Of a stretch of 64,000 bases of DNA, positions 53,278 to 61,779 are shown piece after piece; the stretch's first letter is position 1, and each line of letters begins with the position of its first letter. The position numbers and the translations under genes were made by a program. The stretch spans positions 1-64,000 of the forward strand of contig JAUNHC010000024.1 of NCBI GenBank assembly GCA_030524175.1. The letters are read 5' to 3'. Source of the DNA: Eubacteriales bacterium. Lineage in GTDB: Bacteria; Bacillota; Clostridia; Lachnospirales; Lachnospiraceae. A model generated the notes under the pieces. It was given only the letters and a program-made list of their open reading frames with translations. It had not been told where the DNA came from and did no database searches.

Positions 53278-54173
53278 CAGATATCCGGCTCCTTTCTTCT
53301 CAAAAAGCTGAGCAATGGAGAAATAACAATGACGATCAGCACAAACTGTATAAGATTTATCGCGGAAGCATATCCCAGTGTTCCCACCCGCATAGCATCA
53401 TAAGAAAGTTTGCTGATCACCTGGGTAGCACCGTTGGGCCCTCCATTTGTCATAGACATAACGATATCAAAAATATTAAAGCCGCCGATCACACACAAGG
53501 TAATGGTTGTATTGATGGACGGAACTGCCAGAGGAAGGGTTATATACCTGGTGGTCTGCCATGCATTTGCACCATCTATCCTTGCAGCCTCGTATACATC
53601 AGAGGAAATAGACTGCAGTCCGGCCAATATGATAGCCGTATTGAAGCCAATCCACATCCAGGATTCCACCACACAAACCGTATAGATAGCAATATCCGGA
53701 TTTCCCAGCCAGTTCAGCGCCAAGCCGTCCAACCCTATGGAACGCAGGGCGGCATTGAGGATTCCCGTGTCCGGCTGGAGAATGAAGGTAAACACATACC
53801 CGATCACCAGCGCACCTATGGTACAAGGAAGGAAAATCACTGCACGGAAAAAATTTCTTCCCTTAAAAGCACGGTTGAGAAGCAGGGCAAACACAACTGC
53901 GATCCCTACCTTAAGGATTGTTGTCACCACTGCAAATAAAAAAGTATTGCCCAAGGCAGGAAGGAAGCTGATGGACGCAAATAAATCCTTGAAATTCTCT
54001 ATTCCGATAAAATTAGGGGCTTCAAAGTTATAAATACTCCAGTCTGTGAAAGAAAAAATAAATCCTCCAACAATAGAGCAGATATAAAAAACCGTAAAAA
54101 TTATAATTCCAGGAATTGCAAAGTAAAGCGGATAATACTTCTTTTCCAGTTTACCGACTTTGTTCTTTCTCAC
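53277..54173 (-). CDS. Sugar ABC transporter permease, MalF type (alpha-galactoside locus)
   Basis: This 298-residue CUT1 permease has six helices and EAA loop EAARIDGANAWQTTRYITLPL. The longer open frame begins at 54230 and would run through a terminator-like hairpin. GTG at 54173 has AAGGAG with 7-nt spacing, and starting there gives the usual basic N-terminus (VRKNKVGKLEKKYYPLYF), so I prefer it. It lies 70 bp after the binding-protein gene. Confidence 0.9.
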   Translation of the reverse strand: MRKNKVGKLEKKYYPLYFAIPGIIIFTVFYICSIVGGFIFSFTDWSIYNFEAPNFIGIENFKDLFASISFLPALGNTFLFAVVTTILKVGIAVVFALLLNRAFKGRNFFRAVIFLPCTIGALVIGYVFTFILQPDTGILNAALRSIGLDGLALNWLGNPDIAIYTVCVVESWMWIGFNTAIILAGLQSISSDVYEAARIDGANAWQTTRYITLPLAVPSINTTITLCVIGGFNIFDIVMSMTNGGPNGATQVISKLSYDAMRVGTLGYASAINLIQFVLIVIVISPLLSFLRRKEPDI

Positions 54174-54192
54174 ACGGCCTCTCCTTTCTCTT

Positions 54193-54222
54193 AAAAAGCC
54201 GCCAACGCTCTGCGCCGGCGGC
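54193..54222 (-). terminator. Attenuator-like hairpin between binding-protein and permease genes
   Basis: GCCGCC and GGCGGC form a 6-bp GC stem around 13 nt, followed on the minus strand by TTTTTAAG. It sits between the binding-protein stop and the permease start. Such hairpins commonly reduce readthrough, giving more binding protein than permease. Confidence 0.7.
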
Positions 54223-54242
54223 CCTGTCAATGTCTTACAGTT

Positions 54243-55541
54243 TTACTTAAAACCATCAAATCCAAGCTGCTTACCTGTAGTGATCACAGCATCACTCCAG
54301 ATTTTCGCACATTCCTCCGGCTCTCTCTGTCCCAGCAGAACAGAAAGGAACGCACTGTTCGCTTCATCAGACGGAGTGATAACATATGTCTGGTTATAAT
54401 GGATTTCCGTATTTCCTTCGTCGATATATGCCTGGGTATCCTTCAGCGTCTCACTTAAGTTCACAGCCTCAATATCCTTCCACACAGAAGTACAGGCTCT
54501 TGTCTCAAGGTTCAGTTTAATATTGTCTTCCTCAGCCATGAAATTCAGAAAATCCTTGGCAGCATCCACATTTTTGCTCTGGTTGGAAATATAATATCCC
54601 CCGGGCCCTGCAATTGCCAGCTTGCTGTTTCCGTCTTTGGTTGGTGCGGCAAAAATTCCGATGGTTCCGGCATCATCGGGAGCCACTTTGGCAAATTCCG
54701 GGTCTGCCCAGTCGCCCATATACATCATAGCAGCTTCACCTGTAGCAACTGCCTTCTGTCCCATCTCATATTTTGCGGTGGACATATCGGAATTGATATA
54801 ACCGCTGTCCACATAGCCCTTCAGACGCACAAACATCTCGTTAAACTCAGGTATGTCGTCCCAACGTTCTTCATTGGCATTAAGTTTATCAAGACTGTCC
54901 GGATTTGCACTTAAAATATTCGGCCATTCGCCGTTCATGATCTGATTCACCGTCCAGGCATCTGCCATAGATACATAAACAGGGGTGATTCCTGCTTCCT
55001 TAAGCGTGTCGCAGACTGCATTAAACTCGTCAAAGGTTTTTGGGATTTTCAGGCCGTTTTCCTCAAATACATCTTTATTGTATACAATTCCGAAGGAATT
55101 CACCCCGCCGTTGGGGAAACAATAAATTTTTCCGTCTGTGTGAGTTACAAATTCTTTCCCTGTATCTGTCAGCTTGTCCACCCATTCTTCTCCGGAAAGG
55201 TCTACCAGATTTTTTTCATGCTGGTAAGAGGTTGACTGGGTACCTGTGTCGCCGATAAAAATGTCCCACATTCCGCTTGTAGACATTTTGGTCTGAAGCA
55301 GAGAATCAAACTGGTTGTCGTCAATTGCCTGTACATCCACTTTATTGCCGGTTTTTTCTTCCCATGCGGCCTTAAAGGTTTCGATGTTTGAAATCTCCAC
55401 ATGTGATGCCTTCATTCCCACTGTGATGGTATCGCCTTCCGCACGCACCTCTGATACACCTGACACAACCGTACCAGACACAGCCAGCACTGCTGCCAGA
55501 CCTGCTGCTGCCATTTTCTTTGATAAATTGTTTAATTTCAT
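54243..55541 (-). CDS. Extracellular sugar-binding protein (alpha-galactoside locus)
   Basis: This 432-residue family 1 solute-binding protein probably captures the alpha-galactoside. The signal sequence (MKLNNLSKKMAAAGLAAVLAV onwards) ends with a signal peptidase I-like site after SEVRA. There is no cysteine in the leader and so no lipobox, as in the first binding protein of the window. Mature features include VEISNIETFKAAWEEKTG, FGIVYNKDVFEENGLKIPKT and AAMMYMGDWADPEF. ATG 55541 has GGAGG 6 nt upstream, better than the ATG at 55547. The promoter is shared with the divergent kinase gene region. Confidence 0.9.
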   Translation of the reverse strand: MKLNNLSKKMAAAGLAAVLAVSGTVVSGVSEVRAEGDTITVGMKASHVEISNIETFKAAWEEKTGNKVDVQAIDDNQFDSLLQTKMSTSGMWDIFIGDTGTQSTSYQHEKNLVDLSGEEWVDKLTDTGKEFVTHTDGKIYCFPNGGVNSFGIVYNKDVFEENGLKIPKTFDEFNAVCDTLKEAGITPVYVSMADAWTVNQIMNGEWPNILSANPDSLDKLNANEERWDDIPEFNEMFVRLKGYVDSGYINSDMSTAKYEMGQKAVATGEAAMMYMGDWADPEFAKVAPDDAGTIGIFAAPTKDGNSKLAIAGPGGYYISNQSKNVDAAKDFLNFMAEEDNIKLNLETRACTSVWKDIEAVNLSETLKDTQAYIDEGNTEIHYNQTYVITPSDEANSAFLSVLLGQREPEECAKIWSDAVITTGKQLGFDGFK

Positions 55542-55630
55542 AACCATCCTCCTTCTGTTTTTCTGTAACTTTTGTAACTACATTGTACTTAGTTTTACAA
55601 TTAATGAGAATGTATTTTTTTTATTTCCTG

Positions 55631-55659
55631 TTTATATTTTTTTGACATGCGGTTGTCAA
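55631..55659 (-). promoter_or_regulatory. Sigma-A promoter of the alpha-galactoside operon
   Basis: On the minus strand TTGACA (55654-55659) is followed after 17 bp by TATAAA (55631-55636), about 85 bp before the binding-protein start. The -35 forms one arm of the symmetric element TTGACA-N6-TGTCAA (55642-55659), whose other arm is a plus-strand TTGACA facing the sensor kinase gene. A plus-strand -10 is not clear (TATTAT at 55678-55683 lies at 19 bp from a TTGTCA). This is also where the AraC-type regulator encoded downstream would act. Confidence 0.65.
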
Positions 55660-55754
55660 TGCATTTTTTATATGGCATATTATAGATAGCACTTAAGAGG
55701 AAGCAGTTCAGGAAGTCCTGGAATGTTTCCGGAAGACGACCGGGGGAGTGAAGG

Positions 55755-57548
55755 ATGAAAAAATACAGACTCAGCAATTCTCATTTTAAAACAAGATTAT
55801 TCATGGGAATCAGTGTCCTTTTGATCACATTGGCCCTGGCTGTATCTCTTATTTTTTCCGTCACCTCTGTGAGCAGCACAATTGACGCTGAGAAACTTTC
55901 TGCGCTTGGCCTCACCCAGCGTATTGCCATGCAGGTGGACAATCTGTACGAACAGATGAATATTGCAGCCACATCCATCACGAAAAACAGCACTCTGAAA
56001 AGCATTGTTACGGAACTTAACACCAAGGATCCCTCGGAGACAGTGGAATACATGAGCTGGCTGGAACAGGAACGGACGATTCAAAAGCTGTTGGTAAACA
56101 TGATGTTTTCCCCTATTATCTCCAACGTGATCCTGTACAGCAGAGATCCCCAATACTTCTATTATACGGGAACCTACCTCAATGATTCCCAGCATATACA
56201 GGCTGTTCTGTCTGCAGACACCACTGCGGACAGTTTCCGGGATAAAACTGTTATCTACCGGGGCCCCTCCCAAAATCCATGGCTTACCTCCTCCCAGACC
56301 GTATTGTCTGTACAGAGAAATTTCTCGGACAGCCGTGTAACAGAGGGAACCGTTGTATCTGTCCAGGTGCCCTACCGGGAGCTGGAGGAACTGTGCACTC
56401 AGGCATCCTTTGAGGGTGAAAAGGAAATCTTCCTGTTGGACGGAAACGGTGAAATTTTATACCCTGCAGATCCGGATTTTAGCCTTTTACCCCAAAAGCA
56501 ATACAAAGAGATACTGGAGGGAATCGGAGAAGGAAAGACTGCCTGCTACACATTTCCCTACTCCTATTTTTCTTCCCCAAATGAGAACACCGGCTTTACT
56601 ACTGTGCTGATTTCCAACAACAAGGCTGTCCAGAGGCAGATCAAATCATATGTCATCTCCACGGTCCTGGTAGTTCTGGCTGCTCTGCTTGTGACCCTGG
56701 GAATTGTATTCTGCATTTTGTCCGTGATCACAAAGCCCCTGAATCAACTCATTGATTCTGTAGATGCGCTCAGCAAGGACAGCGATGCAAAGCTTCAGAT
56801 TCCTCCGGGCTCCCTGGATGAATTTAAAATCCTCCGCTCCTCCCTTGACCAGATGGTAAAAAACCTGAAGCTTTCCCTTGAAAAAAACTATGAACTGCAG
56901 ATCCGGGAAAGCAATGCATCTCTTGCTGCACTCCAGGCCCAGATCGACCCTCATTTTCTATACAATGCCCTGAACAGCATCAGTGCCGCAAGCGAAATTT
57001 ACGGCAGTGAAATGACCACCATTATGTGTCAGGAATTTTCCTCCATGATGCAGTATGTCACCTCTTCTAAGCAGACCGTCACACTGGCCGAAGAGCTGCG
57101 GCATACAGAAAATTATCTGAATTTTATGAAGCTGTCCAATGAAGATAATTTTTCCTATACACTGGAAACAGAGCCGGAACTCTATACTCTCACCGTTCCT
57201 AAAATGTGTATCCAGCCTCTGGTTGAAAACAGCTTCAAACACGGATTTAAGTCCACTCTGCCGCCCTGGTCCATCTCCGTTGTCTGCCGTTGTGCACCGG
57301 AGAATCAGTTCGAGATCATCATTTCTGATAATGGATGCGGTTTCACTGAAGAAATGATCCGTTCTGTCACTGAGATGCCTCTCACCTTTCACGGTGTGGA
57401 AATTAACGGACTGGGACTGAATAATACTTTTTCCAGAATGTCCCTTCTTTACAAAGGAAATTTCAAATATTCCATTGAAAATCTTAACCCAGGAAGCCGG
57501 ATCACACTAAAAGGAGTAATTTTAAATGTTGACTGTGATTGTTGCTGA
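55755..57548 (+). CDS. Sensor histidine kinase, YesM type
   Basis: This 597-residue membrane kinase probably senses an extracellular sugar and phosphorylates the YesN-type regulator it overlaps. A first helix at about residues 15-37, an extracellular sensor of about 260 residues, and a second helix at about 303-325 are followed by a HAMP domain (ITKPLNQLIDSVDAL) and a coiled coil. The His_kinase motif QIDPHFLYNALNSISAAS places the phospho-acceptor at His400. The ATPase has LVENSFKHGF (N-box), SDNGCGF (G1) and GLGLNN (G2). Start GGGGGAGTGAAGG-ATG. It overlaps the next gene by 23 bp. Confidence 0.92.
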   Translation: MKKYRLSNSHFKTRLFMGISVLLITLALAVSLIFSVTSVSSTIDAEKLSALGLTQRIAMQVDNLYEQMNIAATSITKNSTLKSIVTELNTKDPSETVEYMSWLEQERTIQKLLVNMMFSPIISNVILYSRDPQYFYYTGTYLNDSQHIQAVLSADTTADSFRDKTVIYRGPSQNPWLTSSQTVLSVQRNFSDSRVTEGTVVSVQVPYRELEELCTQASFEGEKEIFLLDGNGEILYPADPDFSLLPQKQYKEILEGIGEGKTACYTFPYSYFSSPNENTGFTTVLISNNKAVQRQIKSYVISTVLVVLAALLVTLGIVFCILSVITKPLNQLIDSVDALSKDSDAKLQIPPGSLDEFKILRSSLDQMVKNLKLSLEKNYELQIRESNASLAALQAQIDPHFLYNALNSISAASEIYGSEMTTIMCQEFSSMMQYVTSSKQTVTLAEELRHTENYLNFMKLSNEDNFSYTLETEPELYTLTVPKMCIQPLVENSFKHGFKSTLPPWSISVVCRCAPENQFEIIISDNGCGFTEEMIRSVTEMPLTFHGVEINGLGLNNTFSRMSLLYKGNFKYSIENLNPGSRITLKGVILNVDCDCC

Positions 57549-59073
57549 AGACCAGATGCTCATCCAAAAAGACATCTGCCGAAAAATAGAAAAAACCGGA
57601 AAGGACGTACAGATTGCAGCCACTGCCATAAACGGGCAGGATGCCTACGAAAAAATACTGAAGTTTCATCCTGACATTCTCATTACTGATATCCGGATGC
57701 CCATTCAGTCCGGTCTGGAGCTTATACGCCGCCTGCGGGAAGAGAATATTTCCATACAGACTGTCATTTTAAGCGGATACCGGGACTTTGAATATGCTAA
57801 GGAAGCTATGAAGCTCAATGTTGATGAATATCTCCTGAAGCCTGTCAGCGTTGAAGATTTATATTTCATACTGGACTCACTGGAAAAGAAGCTTGACGCC
57901 CAAAAGGACCACTTACTCAAAGAGGCCTTTGGCGCCCTCTTTGCTTCCAGGCCCCTTAAGACTCCGCCGGATATTCTGGAAAACTTCTCCTGTTCCGCTT
58001 ACTACCTGGCACTGGTAAACCTTGATTCCTACTGTACCTTTTCCATAATGGATACGCTTCCTATTGAAAATGAACTCAGCGAACTTTTTGACGGGGATTT
58101 CACCGGACGGTATCTCAGCTCCAGGGAACATTTTTTTGTCTTTGACGGCAAAACATATAATGAAAAGATTCTTATGTTCTGCCTGGAGACCACTGCTGAA
58201 AAGAAGCTTTTACTTCTTCTGAAAGACTTAAAATGCCAGATTGAAAAGCTCACTCAATGCGTTACCATATGCATCAGCCCCCGTTTCACTTCCCTCTCCT
58301 TTGCAGGGATGGAATGCAGGCTTTTGCGCACCCAGATAGAGCAGCAGCTGATCTTTGAGAAATCGGCAATTCTTTCTATGCACAATTTTCTCTCCATTGA
58401 TGAACCGCTGCATACCCAGCTTCTCACCACGGCACAGGCAGAAAAATTTCTGTTTTATATTCAGTCACACAACCCTCATGGCTTTCTGACAGAACTTGAT
58501 ACCTTCCTGAAACATTGCAAGTCCTCAGAGATCACCCAGAAGGATTTGTCCCTGAACCTGAAAAATATACTGCAGAAATGCTTCCTTTCCCTGTCACCCA
58601 GAGCAATAGCCAACGCTGAGCTGGAAATAGACGAATATCTTTCTATTTCCAAAACCTACCAGGAGCTTTACCTCTCCCTGTCCTTCTTATTTGAGCATCT
58701 GTTTAAAAAGGTACATCATGAAAAAAGCCTCTCTGTTGAGCCGGAACAGCTTGTAGCTGATATCAAAAAGTATATTGAAGAAAACTACACCAGGGAAATA
58801 AATATCAACGACATAGCCGTTCACTTTGCCATCACCCCAGCCTACTTAAGCCGGCTTTTCAAAAAACATTCTGACACGAAGCCAATTGATTATCTTACAA
58901 ACTGCCGCATTTCCCAGGCCTGCCGGTATTTTGTTGACTCCCAGCTTTCCGTAAAAGAGATCGCACAGCTATGCGGGTATTCCAATCAGTATTACTTCAG
59001 CAAGGCTTTCAAACAGGAAACCTCCCTGGCGCCTACTGAATACCGCATTAAATATAAAAAACCGTCACCCTAA
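57526..59073 (+). CDS. Response regulator with AraC-type DNA-binding domain, YesN type
   Basis: This 515-residue transcription factor has a receiver domain at residues 1-120 with the phospho-acceptor Asp55 in ILITDIRMP, the Thr/Ser and Lys positions in VILSGY and YLLKPVS, a helical middle region, and two helix-turn-helix motifs at the C-terminus (NINDIAVHFAITPAYLSRLFKKH and SVKEIAQLCGYSNQYYFSKAFK). It should activate the divergent importer operon in response to the sensor kinase. The stop codon lies inside the loop of the terminator hairpin. Confidence 0.93.
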   Translation: MLTVIVAEDQMLIQKDICRKIEKTGKDVQIAATAINGQDAYEKILKFHPDILITDIRMPIQSGLELIRRLREENISIQTVILSGYRDFEYAKEAMKLNVDEYLLKPVSVEDLYFILDSLEKKLDAQKDHLLKEAFGALFASRPLKTPPDILENFSCSAYYLALVNLDSYCTFSIMDTLPIENELSELFDGDFTGRYLSSREHFFVFDGKTYNEKILMFCLETTAEKKLLLLLKDLKCQIEKLTQCVTICISPRFTSLSFAGMECRLLRTQIEQQLIFEKSAILSMHNFLSIDEPLHTQLLTTAQAEKFLFYIQSHNPHGFLTELDTFLKHCKSSEITQKDLSLNLKNILQKCFLSLSPRAIANAELEIDEYLSISKTYQELYLSLSFLFEHLFKKVHHEKSLSVEPEQLVADIKKYIEENYTREININDIAVHFAITPAYLSRLFKKHSDTKPIDYLTNCRISQACRYFVDSQLSVKEIAQLCGYSNQYYFSKAFKQETSLAPTEYRIKYKKPSP

Positions 59074-59088
59074 GGTGACGGCCTTTTT
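59062..59088 (+). terminator. Terminator that includes the stop codon of the response regulator
   Basis: CCGTCACC and GGTGACGG form a perfect 8-bp stem with the 4-nt loop CTAA, followed by CCTTTTT. The TAA stop codon (59071-59073) is formed in the loop and first base of the far arm boundary, so terminator and coding sequence overlap. Confidence 0.85.
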
Positions 59089-59104
59089 GCTGTTTAATCC
59101 TGTA

Positions 59105-59371
59105 TTAGTCCTGGATGTACGGCATCAGTGACAGATGACGTGCTCTCTTAATAGCAACAGTCAGAGCTCTCTGATGTTTTGCACAGTTTCCGGTGATTCT
59201 TCTCGGAAGGATTTTTCCTCTCTCGGAAACATATTTTCTTAATTTTGCTACATCCTTGTAGTCGATCTCATTGTTATCTTTGCCGCAGAATACACAAACT
59301 TTTTTTCTTCTGCGTCCGCCTCTCCTCTTCATTGGAGAGTCTGGTCTTTCGCCTCTATTATTATAAGCCAT
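59105..59371 (-). CDS. rpsR: 30S ribosomal protein S18
   Basis: This 88-residue S18 contains [64 protein letters not shown] in outline. The CVFC and CAKH elements mark the zinc-binding form of the protein. It is the last gene of the rpsF-ssb-rpsR operon. GGAGGAAACC precedes the ATG. Confidence 0.97.
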   Translation of the reverse strand: MAYNNRGERPDSPMKRRGGRRRKKVCVFCGKDNNEIDYKDVAKLRKYVSERGKILPRRITGNCAKHQRALTVAIKRARHLSLMPYIQD

Positions 59372-59426
59372 GATGGTTTCCTCCTATCTTAATATTCAGT
59401 TTTGAACGTCCGATCACTAAATTCGG

Positions 59427-59462
59427 TCTGCGCCTTTCGGCTTGTCCTCATTAAGTGCTCTA
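59427..59462 (-). repeat. Dispersed intergenic repeat, copy B
   Basis: On the minus strand this begins in the ssb stop codon and reads GAGCACTTAATGAG, then AAGCCGAAAGGCG. It matches copy A near 46.8 kb in its core. It lies inside the rpsF-ssb-rpsR operon without a T-run, so it does not look like a terminator. Confidence 0.5.
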
Positions 59463-59918
59463 GTTGAACGGCAGTTCTTCGTCAATCCCGTCGGGGATAT
59501 TCATGAAGCCGTCCGCACTGGCTGCACTGGGACTTGGCATAGACGGTGCCGGAGCTGCACTCTGCTGTGGATGGGAAGCAGCATAGCTGTCACTGGATGA
59601 CTTGCTCTCTGCAAATTCCTGATCTTCCACAACTACCTCTGTGGTGTAGACCTTCTGGCCTTCACGGTTGGTGTAGCTTCCTGTCTGAATACGTCCGGTG
59701 ACTGCTATTTTCAGCCCCTGACGGAAATACTTCTCAGCAAATTCTGCGCTGCGGCCAAATGCCACGCAGCTGATAAAATCAGCGCTGGCTTCACCGTCAC
59801 GGCGGAATCTTCTGTCTACTGCCAATGTATATCTGGCAATCGCCAATGCATTTTCTCCTGCGGAATATCTAACCTCAGGATCTCTTGTTAAGCGTCCCAT
59901 TAAAATTGCTTTGTTCAT
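59460..59918 (-). CDS. ssb: Single-stranded DNA-binding protein
   Basis: This 152-residue SSB coats single-stranded DNA during replication and repair. The OB-fold begins MNKAILMGRLTRDPEVRYSA, with RYTLAVDRRFRR, DFISCVAFGRSAEFAEKYF and VTGRIQTGSYTNREGQKVYTTEVVVEDQEF. A Ser/Ala/Pro-rich linker leads to the acidic tip DEELPFN, which recruits partner proteins. It lies between rpsF and rpsR in the standard order. Confidence 0.97.
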   Translation of the reverse strand: MNKAILMGRLTRDPEVRYSAGENALAIARYTLAVDRRFRRDGEASADFISCVAFGRSAEFAEKYFRQGLKIAVTGRIQTGSYTNREGQKVYTTEVVVEDQEFAESKSSSDSYAASHPQQSAAPAPSMPSPSAASADGFMNIPDGIDEELPFN

Positions 59919-59987
59919 TCATCTTACCTCTTCTTTTATATTCGTGAACGGGTTTAATGGTGCTCTCTAAAATCCATTGTAAAAAGA

Positions 59988-60275
59988 TTACGCGTCTTTT
60001 CTAACGACTAAGTATCTTAATACGTTGTCCATGATACGTACATGTCTTTCTACTTCCGCCGGACACTGTGCGTCTGCTTCAAACTGAATAAAGTAGTAGA
60101 AGCCTTCATGCATTTTCTGAATTTCGTAAGCTAATTTCTTCTTACCCCATTCTTCAACTTCTGTGATCGTACCATTGTAACGGGTGATGTAGCCTTTAGC
60201 TTTCTCAACGATTGCTTCGCGTACTTCATCTTCTACTTTGGCACTCACAACTAATGCTAACTCGTACTTGTTCAT
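59988..60275 (-). CDS. rpsF: 30S ribosomal protein S6
   Basis: This 95-residue S6 begins MNKYELALVVSAKVEDEVRE, with the family motif WGKKKLAYEIQKMHEGFYYFIQFEA and VRIMDNVLRYLVV. It binds S18 in the ribosome platform. It is the first gene of the operon, with a consensus promoter and a leader of about 75 nt. GGAGGTAAAGAAAGC precedes the ATG. Confidence 0.97.
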   Translation of the reverse strand: MNKYELALVVSAKVEDEVREAIVEKAKGYITRYNGTITEVEEWGKKKLAYEIQKMHEGFYYFIQFEADAQCPAEVERHVRIMDNVLRYLVVRKDA

Positions 60276-60354
60276 GCTTTCTTTACCTCCTTATGGTCTT
60301 AATGGCCCTTTGCCTGTCAAAGAGCAAGGATATGAAAATATATCACAATTGTTG

Positions 60355-60383
60355 ATTTTAACACAATCTTCGGAGGTTGTAAA
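60355..60383 (-). promoter_or_regulatory. Promoter of rpsF-ssb-rpsR
   Basis: On the minus strand TTTACA (60378-60383) is followed after 17 bp by TAAAAT (60355-60360). The leader contains a small CTTTG/CAAAG hairpin that could serve S6:S18 feedback, which is known for this operon in other bacteria; I cannot confirm the motif here. Confidence 0.65.
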
Positions 60384-60464
60384 GCAGGATTATTCATTTT
60401 TCTTCATATTTTTTATTTTCTTATTTCACCGGAAAAATCTGTGAAGTGATTATGAGAGCATAAT

Positions 60465-61559
60465 TTATTCTATTACTAACACCTGAGTGTGGTTTTGTAA
60501 TAACTCCTCTAAATTAATCAGAAGCCCCTTAAATTCTTTGTGTTCTAAGTTATCATCAAAGTCATGAATGGAAAAATGATTATTCTTCCAATCAAATACA
60601 AGAATTTTCTTAAACATATAGTCCACCATCCAGCATTCCGGAAAACCCATACATTTATAGAGAAAAAGTTTATTTAGGAAATCATCGTTTCTTGTATTAC
60701 TCATCACTATTTCAATACCCAAAACAAGCTTACGGCTGCAATTTCTTTCTCTGTAAATCAATATGTCCGGATGCAGCTCCTTTCTATTCTTATCTCCTTT
60801 GCACTGAACTTTTGCTGCTAAAGCCACTTTATAAAAACTTTTATAATCCTCTATATATTTAATTACTTTTTCATAAAGGCCGCAGGTTATGATTTTTTCA
60901 ATGTTACATTCGTCTTCCTTTTTACCGCCATTCTCTGTGGCAGCTTTTAGTTCAAATTCCGGTACCTCAGCAGGGGAAAGAAAAAACTCCTGCTGTTTTT
61001 CCGTTTGGGGAGCACTGCTTTTACGTATACCCTCTGTCTTTTTTTCCAAAGTAATTTTCTGCAAAAACTGACTTCCGTACTCTGTAAGTTCATATTGCTT
61101 ATGCCTATTAACACGAACCATACCCACACTCTTGAATATTTGAAGTCTCCGGGTAATATCGGTGTTATTAAATTCAATGCCATAATATTGCAGAGCACGG
61201 TTCTGTAACTCCTCTCTGCTCATCTTCTGTTTTTCCAATTGCTCAAGGAGTTCGCCTATATAAGCAATATGCTCATGTATGATCTGGATTAATTCTTCCT
61301 TGCCCCCATGTTGAAGCCACTGCCTTCCTTCATTTGTAATTACAAATATATAGTCCTCTGTTTCCCGAATCAAGCCATAATTCAACAAAGTATTCTGGAG
61401 CAGCCTGATGGTATTTCTATTTTTTATTCCATAACATGTTTCCACGTATTCTTCCAGCTTTATACTGCTTTTCTCTTCTTTAAAAAATTCCAGCAGATCA
61501 CAAATGCAGTCTTCCGCTTCATCAAACTTTGGCAGATATCCAATACTTTCTTTTCTCAT
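60465..61559 (-). CDS. Two-winged-helix protein fused to a Uma2-like PD-(D/E)XK nuclease domain
   Basis: This 364-residue protein appears to join DNA-binding and nuclease parts. Residues 10-75 and 95-175 look like two winged helices (IKNRNTIRLLQNTLLNYGLI with the wing YIFVITNEGRQWL, then NNTDITRRLQIFKSVGMVRVNRHKQYELTEYG). A charged linker follows. Residues 225-355 match the Uma2/DUF820 pattern: HPDILIYRER, then LGIEIVMSNTRNDDFLNKLFLYKCMGFPECWMVD, with Asp, Glu and Lys in the expected order. Uma2 proteins are usually alone, so the fusion is unusual. AAGGAG precedes the ATG by 8 nt. It lies downstream of the type III toxin gene. Confidence 0.68.
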   Translation of the reverse strand: MRKESIGYLPKFDEAEDCICDLLEFFKEEKSSIKLEEYVETCYGIKNRNTIRLLQNTLLNYGLIRETEDYIFVITNEGRQWLQHGGKEELIQIIHEHIAYIGELLEQLEKQKMSREELQNRALQYYGIEFNNTDITRRLQIFKSVGMVRVNRHKQYELTEYGSQFLQKITLEKKTEGIRKSSAPQTEKQQEFFLSPAEVPEFELKAATENGGKKEDECNIEKIITCGLYEKVIKYIEDYKSFYKVALAAKVQCKGDKNRKELHPDILIYRERNCSRKLVLGIEIVMSNTRNDDFLNKLFLYKCMGFPECWMVDYMFKKILVFDWKNNHFSIHDFDDNLEHKEFKGLLINLEELLQNHTQVLVIE

Positions 61560-61637
61560 TTTTATTTCTCCTTTTCATCTCTCCCAGATTTATTATCTGG
61601 TATAAAATTTCGTGTAAAGCAAAACGTCCTATATTTG

Positions 61638-61713
61638 TTATCTTTATTGTTATTTTAATTGCGCTTATCGTTGTGGTTCTAGTCGCGATTCTAGTTGCGG
61701 TTCTAGTTGCTCT
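61638..61713 (-). repeat. Degenerate 12-bp tandem repeat upstream of the Uma2-fusion gene
   Basis: On the minus strand the units GCAACTAGAACC, GCAACTAGAATC, GCGACTAGAACC, ACAACGATAAGC, GCAATTAAAATA and ACAATAAAGATA follow one another with a 12-bp period, getting less regular toward the Uma2-fusion gene. The region lies in the 220-bp gap between the toxin stop and the nuclease start. Translated, it would encode a tetrapeptide ATRT-like repeat, but there is no start codon or ribosome binding site. Confidence 0.55.
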
Positions 61714-61779
61714 GTAGATTGTAACAATTCAGCACAAAAAAATAATGACTTGCCTTTTGTCTTATATCAGCCTGGCATG

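Noticed and set aside
61529-61717. Hydrophobic 62-codon plus-strand open frame
   Set aside because: Its Val/Ala/Leu run is produced by the 12-bp tandem repeat read on the other strand. It has no ribosome binding site and overlaps the start of the nuclease gene.
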